Assembly: GCA_046339595.1 (NCBI GenBank)
Contig: JBKDUF010000094.1
Location: 1-22,535, forward strand
Length of the DNA: 22,535 nt
Direction of reading: 5' to 3'
Source of the DNA: Ga0077527 sp021300125
Lineage (GTDB): Bacteria; Pseudomonadota; Gammaproteobacteria; Burkholderiales; SG8-41
Shown piece by piece: positions 14,302 to 22,535 of the stretch. How positions within the stretch are numbered: position 1 is the stretch's first letter; every line of letters begins with the position of its first letter. The position numbers and the translations under genes were made by a program. Below the pieces are notes generated by a model, which saw only the letters and a program-made list of their open reading frames with translations, did not search any database and had not been told where the DNA came from.

Positions 14302-15447
14302 ATGACGGTTTATCTCGACCACAACGCGACCACGCCGCTCGATCCGCGCGTGTTCGACGCGATGCTGCCCTTCCTGCGCGATGCTTGCGGTAACGCCTCG
14401 AGCCGGCATGAGCTGGGCACTGTGGCGCGGCAGGCCATCGACCGCGCACGCGCGCAGGTCGCCGCAGCGGTGGGCGCGCAGCCGGCGCAGGTGATTTTCA
14501 CCAGCGGCGGCACCGAGGCCAACAACCTGTTCATCCGCGGCATGGCTGCCGGCATGAAGCCGGGGCGCATTACCATCAGTGCCATTGAACATCCCTGCGT
14601 TTCGGGTCCTGCGCAGGACCTGCAGCGCCAGGGCTGGACCCTGCGTCGTCTGAAGGTGGACCGTGACGGCCGGGTGGATGCGGCCGACGCGGAGGCTGCG
14701 GTGGCCGAGAAACCGGCGCTGTGGTCGGTGATGCTGGCGCACAACGAAACCGGCGTGGTGCAGGACGTTGCAGTCCTGGCCGAGCGGGCCCGCGGCAGTG
14801 GTGCCATCGTGCACAGCGACGTGGTGCAGGCGCTGGGCAAGATCCCGGTGGATTTCCGCGCCCTCAAGGTCCATGCCCTGACCCTGTCGGCGCACAAGAT
14901 CAACGGTCCCAAGGGCGCGGGTGCACTGGTCATCGACAAGCGGCTGGACCTGCGCGCGGTGCAGTCGGGCGGTGGCCAGGAACAGGGCTTGCGCGGCGGC
15001 ACCGAGAACGTGCCGGCCATCGTCGGCTTCGGAGCGGCCTGCGAACTGGCGCTGGCCAACCTTGACGAGCGTGCAGTGCGGCTGCGCGCCTTGTGCGATC
15101 GCCTCGAGCGGGGTCTTGCCGCGCAGGGTGCGGTGATTTTCGGTGCCGGTGCGCCGCAGCGGCTGTCGAACACCACGTATTTCGCGCTGCGCGGCATCCA
15201 CGGCGAGGCGCTGGTGATCGAACTCGACAAGTCGGGTTATGCCACCGGTTCGGGCGCTGCCTGTTCCAGCTCAAGCAGCGCGCCATCGGCGTCATTGCTG
15301 GCGATGGGCGTGGAGCCGGAGCTGGCCCGGGGCGCGGTGCGGGTATCCCTGGGCGCGGGCAACGATGCCTTGCAGGTGGACGGTTTCCTGCAGGCGCTCG
15401 CCGCGGTGGCGAGTCGCCTGCGCGGTTTGCAGGCGGTCGCGGTCTGA
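14302..15447 (+). CDS. iscS: Cysteine desulfurase, IscS/NifS type (group I)
   Basis: This PLP enzyme converts cysteine to alanine and passes persulfide sulfur to scaffolds. Its 381 residues begin MTVYLDHNATTPLDPRV. The PLP lysine is K199 in LSAHKINGPKG, and the aldimine-pocket histidine lies in SAIEHPCV. The catalytic cysteine is C321 in ATGSGAACSSSSS, on the flexible loop of group I enzymes, which needs no SufE/SufU activator. It is somewhat shorter than E. coli IscS (404), closer to NifS-like proteins, so 'iscS' rests on the operon position. The ATG at 14302 lies 16 bases after iscR; the same frame is open back to 14128, but that part only overlaps iscR. A second, group II desulfurase (sufS) is in the same operon. 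Confidence 0.92.
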   Translation: MTVYLDHNATTPLDPRVFDAMLPFLRDACGNASSRHELGTVARQAIDRARAQVAAAVGAQPAQVIFTSGGTEANNLFIRGMAAGMKPGRITISAIEHPCVSGPAQDLQRQGWTLRRLKVDRDGRVDAADAEAAVAEKPALWSVMLAHNETGVVQDVAVLAERARGSGAIVHSDVVQALGKIPVDFRALKVHALTLSAHKINGPKGAGALVIDKRLDLRAVQSGGGQEQGLRGGTENVPAIVGFGAACELALANLDERAVRLRALCDRLERGLAAQGAVIFGAGAPQRLSNTTYFALRGIHGEALVIELDKSGYATGSGAACSSSSSAPSASLLAMGVEPELARGAVRVSLGAGNDALQVDGFLQALAAVASRLRGLQAVAV

Positions 15448-15470
15448 CCGCCGGATTGAAGGAGAACATC

Positions 15471-15800
15471 ATGTCCATACAACTGACCGAAAGCGCCGCC
15501 AATCAGATCAAGGCGCAGCTCGCCAAACGCGGCAAGGGCCTGGGCCTGCGCGTCGGCGTCAAGAAGACCGGCTGCTCGGGCTGGGCCTACACCTATGACT
15601 ACGCCGACGAAGTCAGGCCGGCCGACCAGGTGTTTGAGGCGCACCAGGCGAGGGTCTTGATCGATGCCGACAGCCTGTCGTTCATGGACGGCTCGACTGT
15701 GGATTACGTGCGCGAGGGCCTTAAGCAGGCCTTCAAGATCGAAAACCCTAACGTGGATGCCACCTGCGGCTGTGGCGAAAGCTTCACCGTCAAAACCTGA
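15471..15800 (+). CDS. iscA: A-type Fe-S carrier protein IscA
   Basis: This A-type carrier accepts [2Fe-2S] or [4Fe-4S] clusters, or iron, and passes them to target proteins. The 109-residue protein has the three conserved cysteines at C35 (KKTGCSGWAY), C99 and C101 (ATCGCGESF), the same positions as E. coli IscA. The start ATG is preceded by a clear GGAGAA site. In most SUF operons this slot is held by sufA and in ISC operons by iscA; the fully matching cysteine numbering makes me prefer iscA, but A-type subtypes are hard to separate by eye. It sits between the group I desulfurase and sufB, 23 bases after the former. Confidence 0.93.
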   Translation: MSIQLTESAANQIKAQLAKRGKGLGLRVGVKKTGCSGWAYTYDYADEVRPADQVFEAHQARVLIDADSLSFMDGSTVDYVREGLKQAFKIENPNVDATCGCGESFTVKT

Positions 15801-15844
15801 CAACACCAGCCGCAGCCCTCAGCCCCGTTTATCCGGACACCGCC

Positions 15845-17274
<1,430 letters not shown>

Positions 17275-17278
<4 letters not shown>

Positions 17279-18069
17279 TCAATCCCAGCGCAAAAACCAT
17301 CCTCGAGGTCCGCAACCTCACCGCCACCGTGGCGGGCGTGGAGATCCTCAAGGGCATCAACCTCACCGTGCGCGCCGGCGAAGTACACGCGATCATGGGG
17401 CCCAACGGCTCGGGCAAGAGCACCTTTTCGAAGGTGCTGGCAGGCCACCCCGCCTATGAGGTCAAGGGCGGCGAAGTGCTGTTCGAGGGCAAGGATCTGT
17501 TCGCGCTCGAGGCGGACGAGCGCGCCCGTGCGGGCGTATTTCTCGGCTTCCAGTATCCGGTGGAGATTCCCGGCGTCACCAACAGTGCCTTCCTGCGCCT
17601 CGCCTACAACACGGTTCAGTCCGGCCGAGGCAAGGACGAGCTTGATCCGCTCGAGTTCGACGACCTGGTACGCGAGAAGATGAAGCTGCTGGAAATGAAT
17701 CCCGAGTTCCTCGGCCGCAGTGTCAACGACGGCTTTTCCGGCGGCGAGAAGAAGCGCAACGAAATCCTGCAGATGGCGCTGCTCGAGCCGAAACTGGCGC
17801 TGCTCGACGAGACCGACTCCGGCCTCGACATCGACGCGCTGCGCGTGGTCGCCGGCGGCGTCAACAAGCTGCTGACCCCTGACAACGCCTGCGTGCTGGT
17901 GACCCATTACCAGCGCCTGCTCAACTACATCACGCCCGACTACGTCCACGTGATGTCCGCCGGCCGCATCATCAAGTCCGGCGACAAGTCACTGGCACTG
18001 GAGCTCGAATCGCGCGGTTACGACTGGCTGCTGGATGACAAAAAAACCGGCAACAAGGCGGTGGTTTGA
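17275..18069 (+). CDS. sufC: Fe-S assembly ATPase SufC
   Basis: This is the ABC-type ATPase of SufBCD, driving the conformational change needed for cluster formation; it is soluble and not a transporter. The 264 residues contain Walker A GPNGSGKST (42-50), the Q-loop region GFQYPVEIPG, the signature FSGGEKKRNE (154-163), Walker B LALLDETDSGLD (174-185) and the switch histidine H211 in LVTHYQR. FSGGEKKRNE and DETDSGLD are the SufC-specific versions. It overlaps sufB and sufD by 4 bases at each end, so translation of the complex subunits is coupled. Confidence 0.97.
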
Positions 18070-19391
18070 CGACTGTGGCTGCATTGACCGTATCCCATCC
18101 TTACATGGCCACGCTGCTCGCAGGCAGCGATGCCGTGCCGAAAAGCCCGGCCGCCTGGTTCGATGCGCTGCGCGCCGCGGCGCTGGAGCGCGCCAACGCG
18201 CTGTCGGTGCCGACCACGCGCGATGAGGAATGGCGCTTCACCGACCTGACGCCGCTGACCAAACTGCAGGTCCGGCCGGCGACTGCGGCGACCTCTCTGA
18301 TCGCCGCGGACATCGCCGGCCATGCGCTGCCCGAGGCTTCGGCCAGGCTGGTGTTTGTCGATGGCATCCTGGTGCCGCAGCTCAGCCAGGCCGGCCCATT
18401 GCCGGCCGGCATCACCGTGCTGCCCCTGGCCGAGGCGCTGCAAAGCCATGCCGTGCTGGTCGAGCAGCATCTGGGCAAGATTGCTGGCGATGAGCTGTTC
18501 ACCGCGCTGAACACGGCGTTCCTGAACCAGGGCGTGTTCATCCATTTTGCGAAAGACGCGGTGCTCAAGGCGCCGCTGCACCTGCTGTTTGTCGCTGCCG
18601 GGCAGGACGTCGCGGCGCATCCACGGGTGCTGCTGGTTGCCGAATCCGGTGCCCAAGGCTGCGTGATCGAGGACTATGTCGCCCACGGCGAAGCAGCGGG
18701 CCTGACCAATGCGGTGACCGAAATTGCGGTGGCGCCGAATGCCTCGCTGCGCCATATCAAGCTGCAGCGCGAGAGCCCGAAAGCCTTTCATATCGGCACT
18801 TGCGCGGTGTCGCTGGGCAAAGACGCGCGTTTTGCCTCGCAGGCGGTGACGCTGGGCGCGCGGCTGTCGCGGAACAACCTGGCGATCCTCCAGCAGGGCG
18901 AGGGCATCGAGGTGGTCATTGACGGTCTCGCGCTGATCGGCGGCCGCCAGCTTGCCGACACCCACACCCTGATTGACCACCTCAAGCCCCACGGCTGCTG
19001 CGAGCAGGTGCACAAGACCATTGTCGGTGGCGGCGCGCACGCGGTGTTCAACGGCAAGGTCTTCGTGCGCGAGGGTGCGCAGCTCACCGACTCTTCCCAG
19101 CAGAGCCGCAACCTGCTGCTGTCCGACAAGGCGAGGGTGGACACCAAGCCGCAGCTTGAAATTTTCGCTGACGACGTGAAATGCGCCCACGGTGCTGCGG
19201 TCGGCCAGCTCGATCCTGAGCACCTGTTCTACCTGAAAAGCCGCGGACTCTCCGAGCGCGCCGCGCGCAACCTGCTGACCTATGCCTTTGGCGCCGAAAT
19301 CATCGACCGCATACCGGTGCCGACGCTGGTGGCGAAACTGGAGAAACTGGTGATGCAACAGACCGGGGAAAAAGCGGGAGACGGCGCATGA
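18066..19391 (+). CDS. sufD: Fe-S cluster assembly protein SufD
   Basis: This SufB paralogue completes the SufBC2D scaffold and is linked to iron acquisition in the complex. The 441-residue frame shows the expected N-terminal DEEWRFTDLTPL motif and the C-terminal block LTDSSQQSRNLLLSDKARV, PQLEIFADDVKCAHGAAVG (conserved His at residue 375, counted from the TTG) and LFYLKSRGLSERAARNLL. The start is uncertain: TTG at 18066 overlaps the sufC stop as TTGA, in keeping with the coupling seen at the other junctions. GTG at 18075 is the next candidate, and an ATG at 18105 would remove only a poorly conserved leader. The stop overlaps the sufS start (ATGA). Confidence 0.95.
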   Translation: MTTVAALTVSHPYMATLLAGSDAVPKSPAAWFDALRAAALERANALSVPTTRDEEWRFTDLTPLTKLQVRPATAATSLIAADIAGHALPEASARLVFVDGILVPQLSQAGPLPAGITVLPLAEALQSHAVLVEQHLGKIAGDELFTALNTAFLNQGVFIHFAKDAVLKAPLHLLFVAAGQDVAAHPRVLLVAESGAQGCVIEDYVAHGEAAGLTNAVTEIAVAPNASLRHIKLQRESPKAFHIGTCAVSLGKDARFASQAVTLGARLSRNNLAILQQGEGIEVVIDGLALIGGRQLADTHTLIDHLKPHGCCEQVHKTIVGGGAHAVFNGKVFVREGAQLTDSSQQSRNLLLSDKARVDTKPQLEIFADDVKCAHGAAVGQLDPEHLFYLKSRGLSERAARNLLTYAFGAEIIDRIPVPTLVAKLEKLVMQQTGEKAGDGA

Positions 19392-20632
19392 GCGGCCGCG
19401 ATCCGCATGCCGCACCGTTCGATGTCGAGCGTTTGCGCCGCGACTTTCCCATCCTCGACCTGAAGGTCAAGGATAAGCCGTTGATTTTTCTGGATAATGC
19501 GGCATCCAGCCAGATGCCGCGCCCGGTCATCGAGCGCTGGGTGAAATACCACTCGGCACAGCACGCCAACATCCACCGCGCGGTGCACTACCTCTCCGAA
19601 ACCGCCACCGCCGAATACGAGGCCGCGCGCCGCAAGGTGCAGGCTTTCCTCAACGTCCGTGAAGAGCGAGAGTGCATTTTCACCAGCGGCACCACAGACG
19701 GCATCAATCTCGTGGCGAACGGCTACGGCCGCAAATTCTTCAAGGCCGGCGACGAGATCATCCTGACCACGCTGGAGCACCATTCCAATATCGTGCCCTG
19801 GCAGATGGTGGCCGAGGAGAAGGGCGCGAAGATCCGCGTGGTGCCGGTGAACGACCGCGGCGAGCTGCTGATTGATGAATACCGCGCCCTGTTCAACGCG
19901 AACACGAAGTTTGTCGCGATGACCCATGTTTCGAATGCGCTGGGCACGATCACGCCGGTGAAGGAGATGATCGCCATCGCGCATGAACACGGAGTGCCGG
20001 TGCTGGTGGACGGTGCGCAGGCGGCCCCCCACCTGAAGGTCGATGTGCAGGACCTGGACTGCGATTTCTATGCCTTTTCCGGCCACAAGCTCTGCGGCCC
20101 CACAGGCATCGGCGTGCTTTACGGCAAGGCCTCGCTTCTGGAAAAGATGCAGCCGTTCAAGGGCGGCGGCGACATGATCCTGTCGGTGACCTTCGAGAAA
20201 ACGACCTTCGCCCCGATTCCGGCCAAGTTCGAGGCGGGCACGCCGCCGATCGGCGAGGCGATCACGCTCGGCGCCGCGATCGATTACCTCACCGGCATCG
20301 GCATCGAGCGCATCGCCGCGCATGAAACCGACCTGCTCGATTACGCCACCGACCGCTTCAACCGCCTGCCCGGCGTGCGCCTGATCGGTACCGCCGAGAA
20401 AAAGGCCGCAGTGCTGTCATTCGCGGTCGAAGGGGTGCACCCGCACGACGTGGGCTCGCTGCTCAATGACGACGGTGTGGCCATCCGCACGGGACACCAC
20501 TGCGCGCAGCCGGTGATGCAGCGCTTCAAGGTGCCGGCGACCTGCCGTGCCTCTTTTGCCTTCTACAACACCACCGCCGAAGTCGATGCACTGGTTGCCT
20601 CGATCGGCCGGGTGCAGAAGTTGTTTTCGTGA
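19388..20632 (+). CDS. sufS: Cysteine desulfurase SufS (group II)
   Basis: This PLP-dependent desulfurase normally needs a sulfur-accepting partner. The 414-residue protein shows LIFLDNAASSQMPRPVI, TLEHHSNIVPW, DGAQAAPH, the PLP lysine K234 in FSGHKLCGPTG, and the active cysteine C372 in RTGHHCAQPVM, the group II version of the loop. The start overlaps the sufD stop by 4 bases. No sufE is present; the next gene is sufU, whose product serves as the zinc-dependent sulfur acceptor for SufS in Firmicutes, so a SufS-SufU pair is expected here. It is the second cysteine desulfurase in the operon, alongside the IscS-type enzyme. Confidence 0.96.
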   Translation: MSGRDPHAAPFDVERLRRDFPILDLKVKDKPLIFLDNAASSQMPRPVIERWVKYHSAQHANIHRAVHYLSETATAEYEAARRKVQAFLNVREERECIFTSGTTDGINLVANGYGRKFFKAGDEIILTTLEHHSNIVPWQMVAEEKGAKIRVVPVNDRGELLIDEYRALFNANTKFVAMTHVSNALGTITPVKEMIAIAHEHGVPVLVDGAQAAPHLKVDVQDLDCDFYAFSGHKLCGPTGIGVLYGKASLLEKMQPFKGGGDMILSVTFEKTTFAPIPAKFEAGTPPIGEAITLGAAIDYLTGIGIERIAAHETDLLDYATDRFNRLPGVRLIGTAEKKAAVLSFAVEGVHPHDVGSLLNDDGVAIRTGHHCAQPVMQRFKVPATCRASFAFYNTTAEVDALVASIGRVQKLFS

Positions 20633-20648
20633 TGAGCCCTATTCATAA

Positions 20649-20721
20649 AATTTACAGGATGGACAGGATATTCAGGATAAAACCGGATTCCATCCTGTTC
20701 ATCCTGCCCATCTTGTTAATT
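20649..20721. repeat. 9-base-periodic inverted repeat between sufS and sufU
   Basis: AGGAT occurs at 20656, 20665 and 20674, exactly 9 bases apart, with a degenerate CGGAT at 20684. On the other side ATCCTG begins at 20692 and 20701, and ATCTTG at 20710, again 9 apart. The left arm (20649-20680) is an imperfect reverse complement of the right arm (20690-20721), so the transcript could form a long stem. The array fills nearly all of the 103-base gap before sufU. AGGAT/ATCCTG arrays of this look occur scattered in many bacterial genomes as far as I recall, so it is probably a dispersed intergenic repeat. Confidence 0.7.
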
Positions 20722-20735
20722 AGTTGCTGAATGTC

Positions 20736-21179
20736 ATGGACAGCCGCGCGCTTTACCAGGAGATGATCCTCGAGCACAACAAGAAGCCCCGCAACTGGGG
20801 CATGCTCTCCGACGCCACGCACAAGGCCGAGGGCCTCAATCCGCTCTGCGGGGACCACATCCACCTGTCGCTGAAACTGAATGGCGACCAGGTCGAGGCG
20901 GTCGGCTTCGAGGGCGAGGCCTGCGCGATCTGCAAGGCCTCGACATCGATGATGACCGCCGCGGTCAAGGGCAAATCGAAGGCCGACGCGGAGTTGATGG
21001 TGCAGGAGTTCCGCGACATGACCACCGGCAAGCTCGACACCGCCGCGCCACACCACCTCGGGCGGCTGACCGTGTTTGCCGGCGTGCGCGACCTGCCGAC
21101 GCGGGTCAAGTGCGCGATCCTGCCCTGGCACACGCTGCATGCCGCCTTCACCGGCAGCGATTCCGCTTCCACCGAATAA
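20736..21179 (+). CDS. sufU: SUF-type NifU-like protein SufU
   Basis: This 147-residue protein belongs to the IscU/SufU fold and probably receives sulfur from SufS and/or scaffolds clusters. The zinc/cluster ligands are C38 and D40 (NPLCGDHI), C63 (GEACAICKAS) and C126 (RVKCAILPW). The spacing C38-C63 equals C41-C66 of Bacillus SufU as I remember it, and the insertion before the last cysteine (HHLGRLTVFAGVRDLPTR) is a SufU feature missing from IscU. C66 is an extra cysteine. I use ATG 20736; an in-frame TTG at 20724 is less likely. No good ribosome binding site is seen, perhaps because the repeat upstream displaced the original leader. Confidence 0.93.
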   Translation: MDSRALYQEMILEHNKKPRNWGMLSDATHKAEGLNPLCGDHIHLSLKLNGDQVEAVGFEGEACAICKASTSMMTAAVKGKSKADAELMVQEFRDMTTGKLDTAAPHHLGRLTVFAGVRDLPTRVKCAILPWHTLHAAFTGSDSASTE

Positions 21180-21202
21180 ACCGTTCCCGCGTTTCACCTG
21201 TC

Positions 21203-21766
21203 ATGCCGAAAATTGCCGAAATCGAACCCACGCCCAACCCCAATGCGATGAAGTTCATCCTGCGGGAGCCGCTGACCTGGGGCATCACCCGCTCGTATGA
21301 CAAGCTGGAGCAGGCGGTCGGCGACACGCTGGCGATGGCGCTGTTCGACATTCCGCACGTGACCAACGTGTTCTATGTCGACCACTGGATCACCGTGACC
21401 CAGGATGGCGGTGCGGACTGGGAGGAACTCAAGCGCCAGCTCGCGGTGCCGATCCGCGAGGCGGCCTCGGCCGATGCGCAGTCGGCGCAGTTTGCGGAGC
21501 AGGCCGGCGAGATCGAACGCGACAAGCTCAGTGCGGAAGACCGCGAGCGCCTCGACCGCATCAACGCCGCGCTGGATGAAAACGTGCGCCCCTATCTGCA
21601 GAACGACGGCGGCGACCTTTACGTCGTCGGGCTCGAGGGCAACAAGCTTTCGGTGCACTACCAGGGCGCCTGCGGCAGCTGTCCGAGCTCGCTCTCGGGT
21701 ACCCTCGCCGGCATCGAGAACCTGGTGCGCCAGATCGAGCCCGATCTCGAAGTCGTCGCGGTCTGA
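21203..21766 (+). CDS. Nfu-type Fe-S carrier (Nfu N-terminal plus NifU C-terminal domain)
   Basis: This protein probably carries [4Fe-4S] clusters to target enzymes. The 187 residues comprise an Nfu N-terminal domain (IEPTPNPNAMKFILREPL, residues 7-24, to about 85), a charged helical linker (88-118) and a NifU-like C-terminal domain with ENVRPYLQNDGGDLYVVG and the cluster-binding C157-x-x-C160 in GACGSCPSS. The layout resembles mitochondrial NFU1 more than E. coli NfuA, whose N-terminal domain is A-type-like. I chose ATG 21203 because the conserved domain begins directly after it; the upstream open frame to 21110 overlaps sufU. It lies 23 bases after sufU and 8 before the Rieske gene. Confidence 0.93.
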   Translation: MPKIAEIEPTPNPNAMKFILREPLTWGITRSYDKLEQAVGDTLAMALFDIPHVTNVFYVDHWITVTQDGGADWEELKRQLAVPIREAASADAQSAQFAEQAGEIERDKLSAEDRERLDRINAALDENVRPYLQNDGGDLYVVGLEGNKLSVHYQGACGSCPSSLSGTLAGIENLVRQIEPDLEVVAV

Positions 21767-21774
21767 GGGCGCCC

Positions 21775-22095
21775 ATGGCCGACTGGATCACCGTCGCCGC
21801 CGCCGGCGACATTGCCCCCGGCAGCTGCAAGGTCGTCGATGCCGACGGCACCCGCATCGCCGTCTACAATCTCGACGGCGAATTCCATGCGATCGAGGAT
21901 GTGTGTACCCACGACGGCGGCGAACTCGCCAGCGGCGCGGTTGAAGGCGGCGAGGTGATCTGCCCCCGCCATGGGGCCCGTTTCTGCATCCGTACCGGCG
22001 ACGCCTTGTCCGCCCCAGCCTACGAGCCCACGGCCAAGCTGCCGGTGCGGATCGAGAACGGTACCGTTCAGGTCCGCGACGACCGCTGGGATTAG
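21775..22095 (+). CDS. Rieske-type [2Fe-2S] ferredoxin
   Basis: This 106-residue soluble Rieske protein of the non-haem dioxygenase ferredoxin type has ligands C44-x-H46 (VCTHDGG) and C63-x-x-H66 (CPRHGARF), with no signal peptide or membrane anchor. Such proteins accompany SUF operons in some bacteria, and a role supplying electrons for cluster assembly is often supposed. Here it is the last gene of the operon, 8 bases after the Nfu gene with a GAGGG site, and no ISC-type ferredoxin is present in the window. It could instead be a component of an unrelated oxygenase, but the tight spacing argues for a Fe-S assembly role. Confidence 0.92.
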   Translation: MADWITVAAAGDIAPGSCKVVDADGTRIAVYNLDGEFHAIEDVCTHDGGELASGAVEGGEVICPRHGARFCIRTGDALSAPAYEPTAKLPVRIENGTVQVRDDRWD

Positions 22096-22121
22096 CCGCC
22101 CGCGTTGCTTTTCGGGTCTTG

Positions 22122-22150
22122 CCCCCGCACAATGCGGACACGGACGGGGG
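22122..22150. terminator. Possible hairpin after the suf operon
   Basis: CCCCCG (22122-22127) can pair with CGGGGG (22145-22150); inside it CCGCA/TGCGG (22125-22129 and 22133-22137) offers a competing short stem. It lies 26 bases after the Rieske stop. No T-run follows, so it is not a classic intrinsic terminator. Confidence 0.25.
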
Positions 22151-22207
22151 TGACAAAACCATCAGGCAGCACCGCCCGCCCGGTCACCCACCGGGAGGAG
22201 ACCCCAG

Positions 22208-22492
22208 ATGAAACTCGGCATCATCCGTAGTGCTGCCGCGTGCTGCGGCATCGTTCTTGGTTTTGCGGCAAGCCAGGCCCATGCGCAGTCCTTTCCGAAC
22301 CGCCCGCTGCTGGTGGTCGCGCCGTTTTCGGCCGGCGGCGATTCGGACCTCGCCGCGCGCAATCTCACTGCGGTGCTGCCGAAATACCTGAAGCAGAACG
22401 CGATCGTGATGAACAAGGTCGGCGCCAGCGGTGCGATCGGCTCCGTATAAGTAAAGAACGCGACGCCTGACGGCCACACCTTGCTGGTCGGT
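22208..22492 (+). pseudogene. Bug-family receptor gene broken by an in-frame TAA and truncated
   Basis: The frame starts at an ATG behind a strong GGGAGGAGA site and encodes a signal peptide (to about residue 26, ASQAHA) and the Bug N-terminus: SFPNRPLLVVAPFSAGGDSDLAARNL and NKVGASGAIGSV. Codon 81 (22448-22450) is TAA, yet the same frame continues after it as VKNATPDGHTLLVG, exactly the family sequence expected next, so a single nonsense change broke it. From about 22491 the similarity stops in a run of nine Ts followed by AT-rich DNA, where roughly 230 more residues should follow. It may be a true pseudogene disrupted by an insertion, or partly a sequencing or assembly error near the contig edge. 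Confidence 0.75.
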
Positions 22493-22535
22493 GTTTTTTT
22501 TTATATTGTCTGTGTGCAGGAGATGAAGATGGTGA
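22490..22535. other. AT-rich foreign-looking junction at window end
   Basis: After the Bug coding segment the sequence changes abruptly to a nine-base T-run, ATATTGTCTGTGTG, then GCAGGAG and two closely spaced ATGs. A ribosome binding site (AGGAG, 22518-22522) stands about 6 bases before the second ATG (22529), so a new gene may begin at the window edge. This could be the end of an insertion sequence, but no known terminal repeat is recognised and too little is visible to name it. Confidence 0.3.

Noticed and set aside
18018..19415. 465-codon open frame on the minus strand opposite sufD
   Set aside because: It is antisense to a clear SufD with conserved motifs and its translation has no recognisable motif.
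20649..20721. CRISPR-like array because of regular short repeats
   Set aside because: The repeat unit is 5-6 bases at a 9-base step with an inverted second half. There are no spacers of CRISPR size and no cas genes.

Overview
The window is dense, GC-rich bacterial chromosome with very short intergenic gaps; none exceeds about 140 bases, so there is no long gene-free stretch. I saw no tRNA, rRNA or CRISPR array. The likely source is a betaproteobacterium of the Burkholderiales type. The support is two Bug-family (tripartite tricarboxylate transporter) receptor genes, the suhB/trmJ/cysE/iscR order known from beta- and gammaproteobacteria, and an IscR with exactly the E. coli cluster-ligand spacing. 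The genus cannot be read from the sequence.

Region 1 (1-4283) is accessory metabolism: a truncated FAD-dependent amino-acid-type oxidoreductase, a Bug receptor on the minus strand, and, from a divergent promoter region, an Asp/Glu-racemase-family protein, an SDR-family protein and a TPR lipoprotein. The racemase and the SDR both lack residues normally considered catalytic.

Region 2 (4288-11096, minus strand) is a five-gene signalling operon in which every junction is a 4-base overlap. The order is a soluble triple-PAS hybrid kinase with receiver and Hpt domains, a NarL/LuxR-type response regulator, a membrane histidine kinase with a periplasmic sensor, a stand-alone receiver, and a receiver-EAL c-di-GMP phosphodiesterase. 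The layout recalls the Pseudomonas Roc (Sad) system, enlarged by a second kinase and a free receiver. Its outputs would be transcription and c-di-GMP breakdown.

Region 3 (11235-22095) starts with suhB (minus strand), divergent from trmJ. It continues with cysE, iscR and a mixed Fe-S assembly operon: iscS/nifS-like desulfurase, iscA, sufB, sufC, sufD, sufS, sufU, an Nfu-type carrier and a Rieske ferredoxin. So ISC-type regulation, desulfurase and A-type carrier are joined to a SufBCD-SufS-SufU core, with no iscU, hscBA, ISC fdx or sufE in the window. CysE makes the cysteine precursor, the desulfurases mobilise sulfur, SufU/SufBCD build clusters, IscA/Nfu deliver them, and IscR probably senses cluster status through an operator I can place over its own promoter. 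A 9-base-periodic inverted repeat lies between sufS and sufU.

Region 4 (22096-22535) is a second Bug receptor gene broken by an in-frame TAA. Its sequence then runs into unrelated AT-rich DNA at the window edge, possibly the end of a mobile element.
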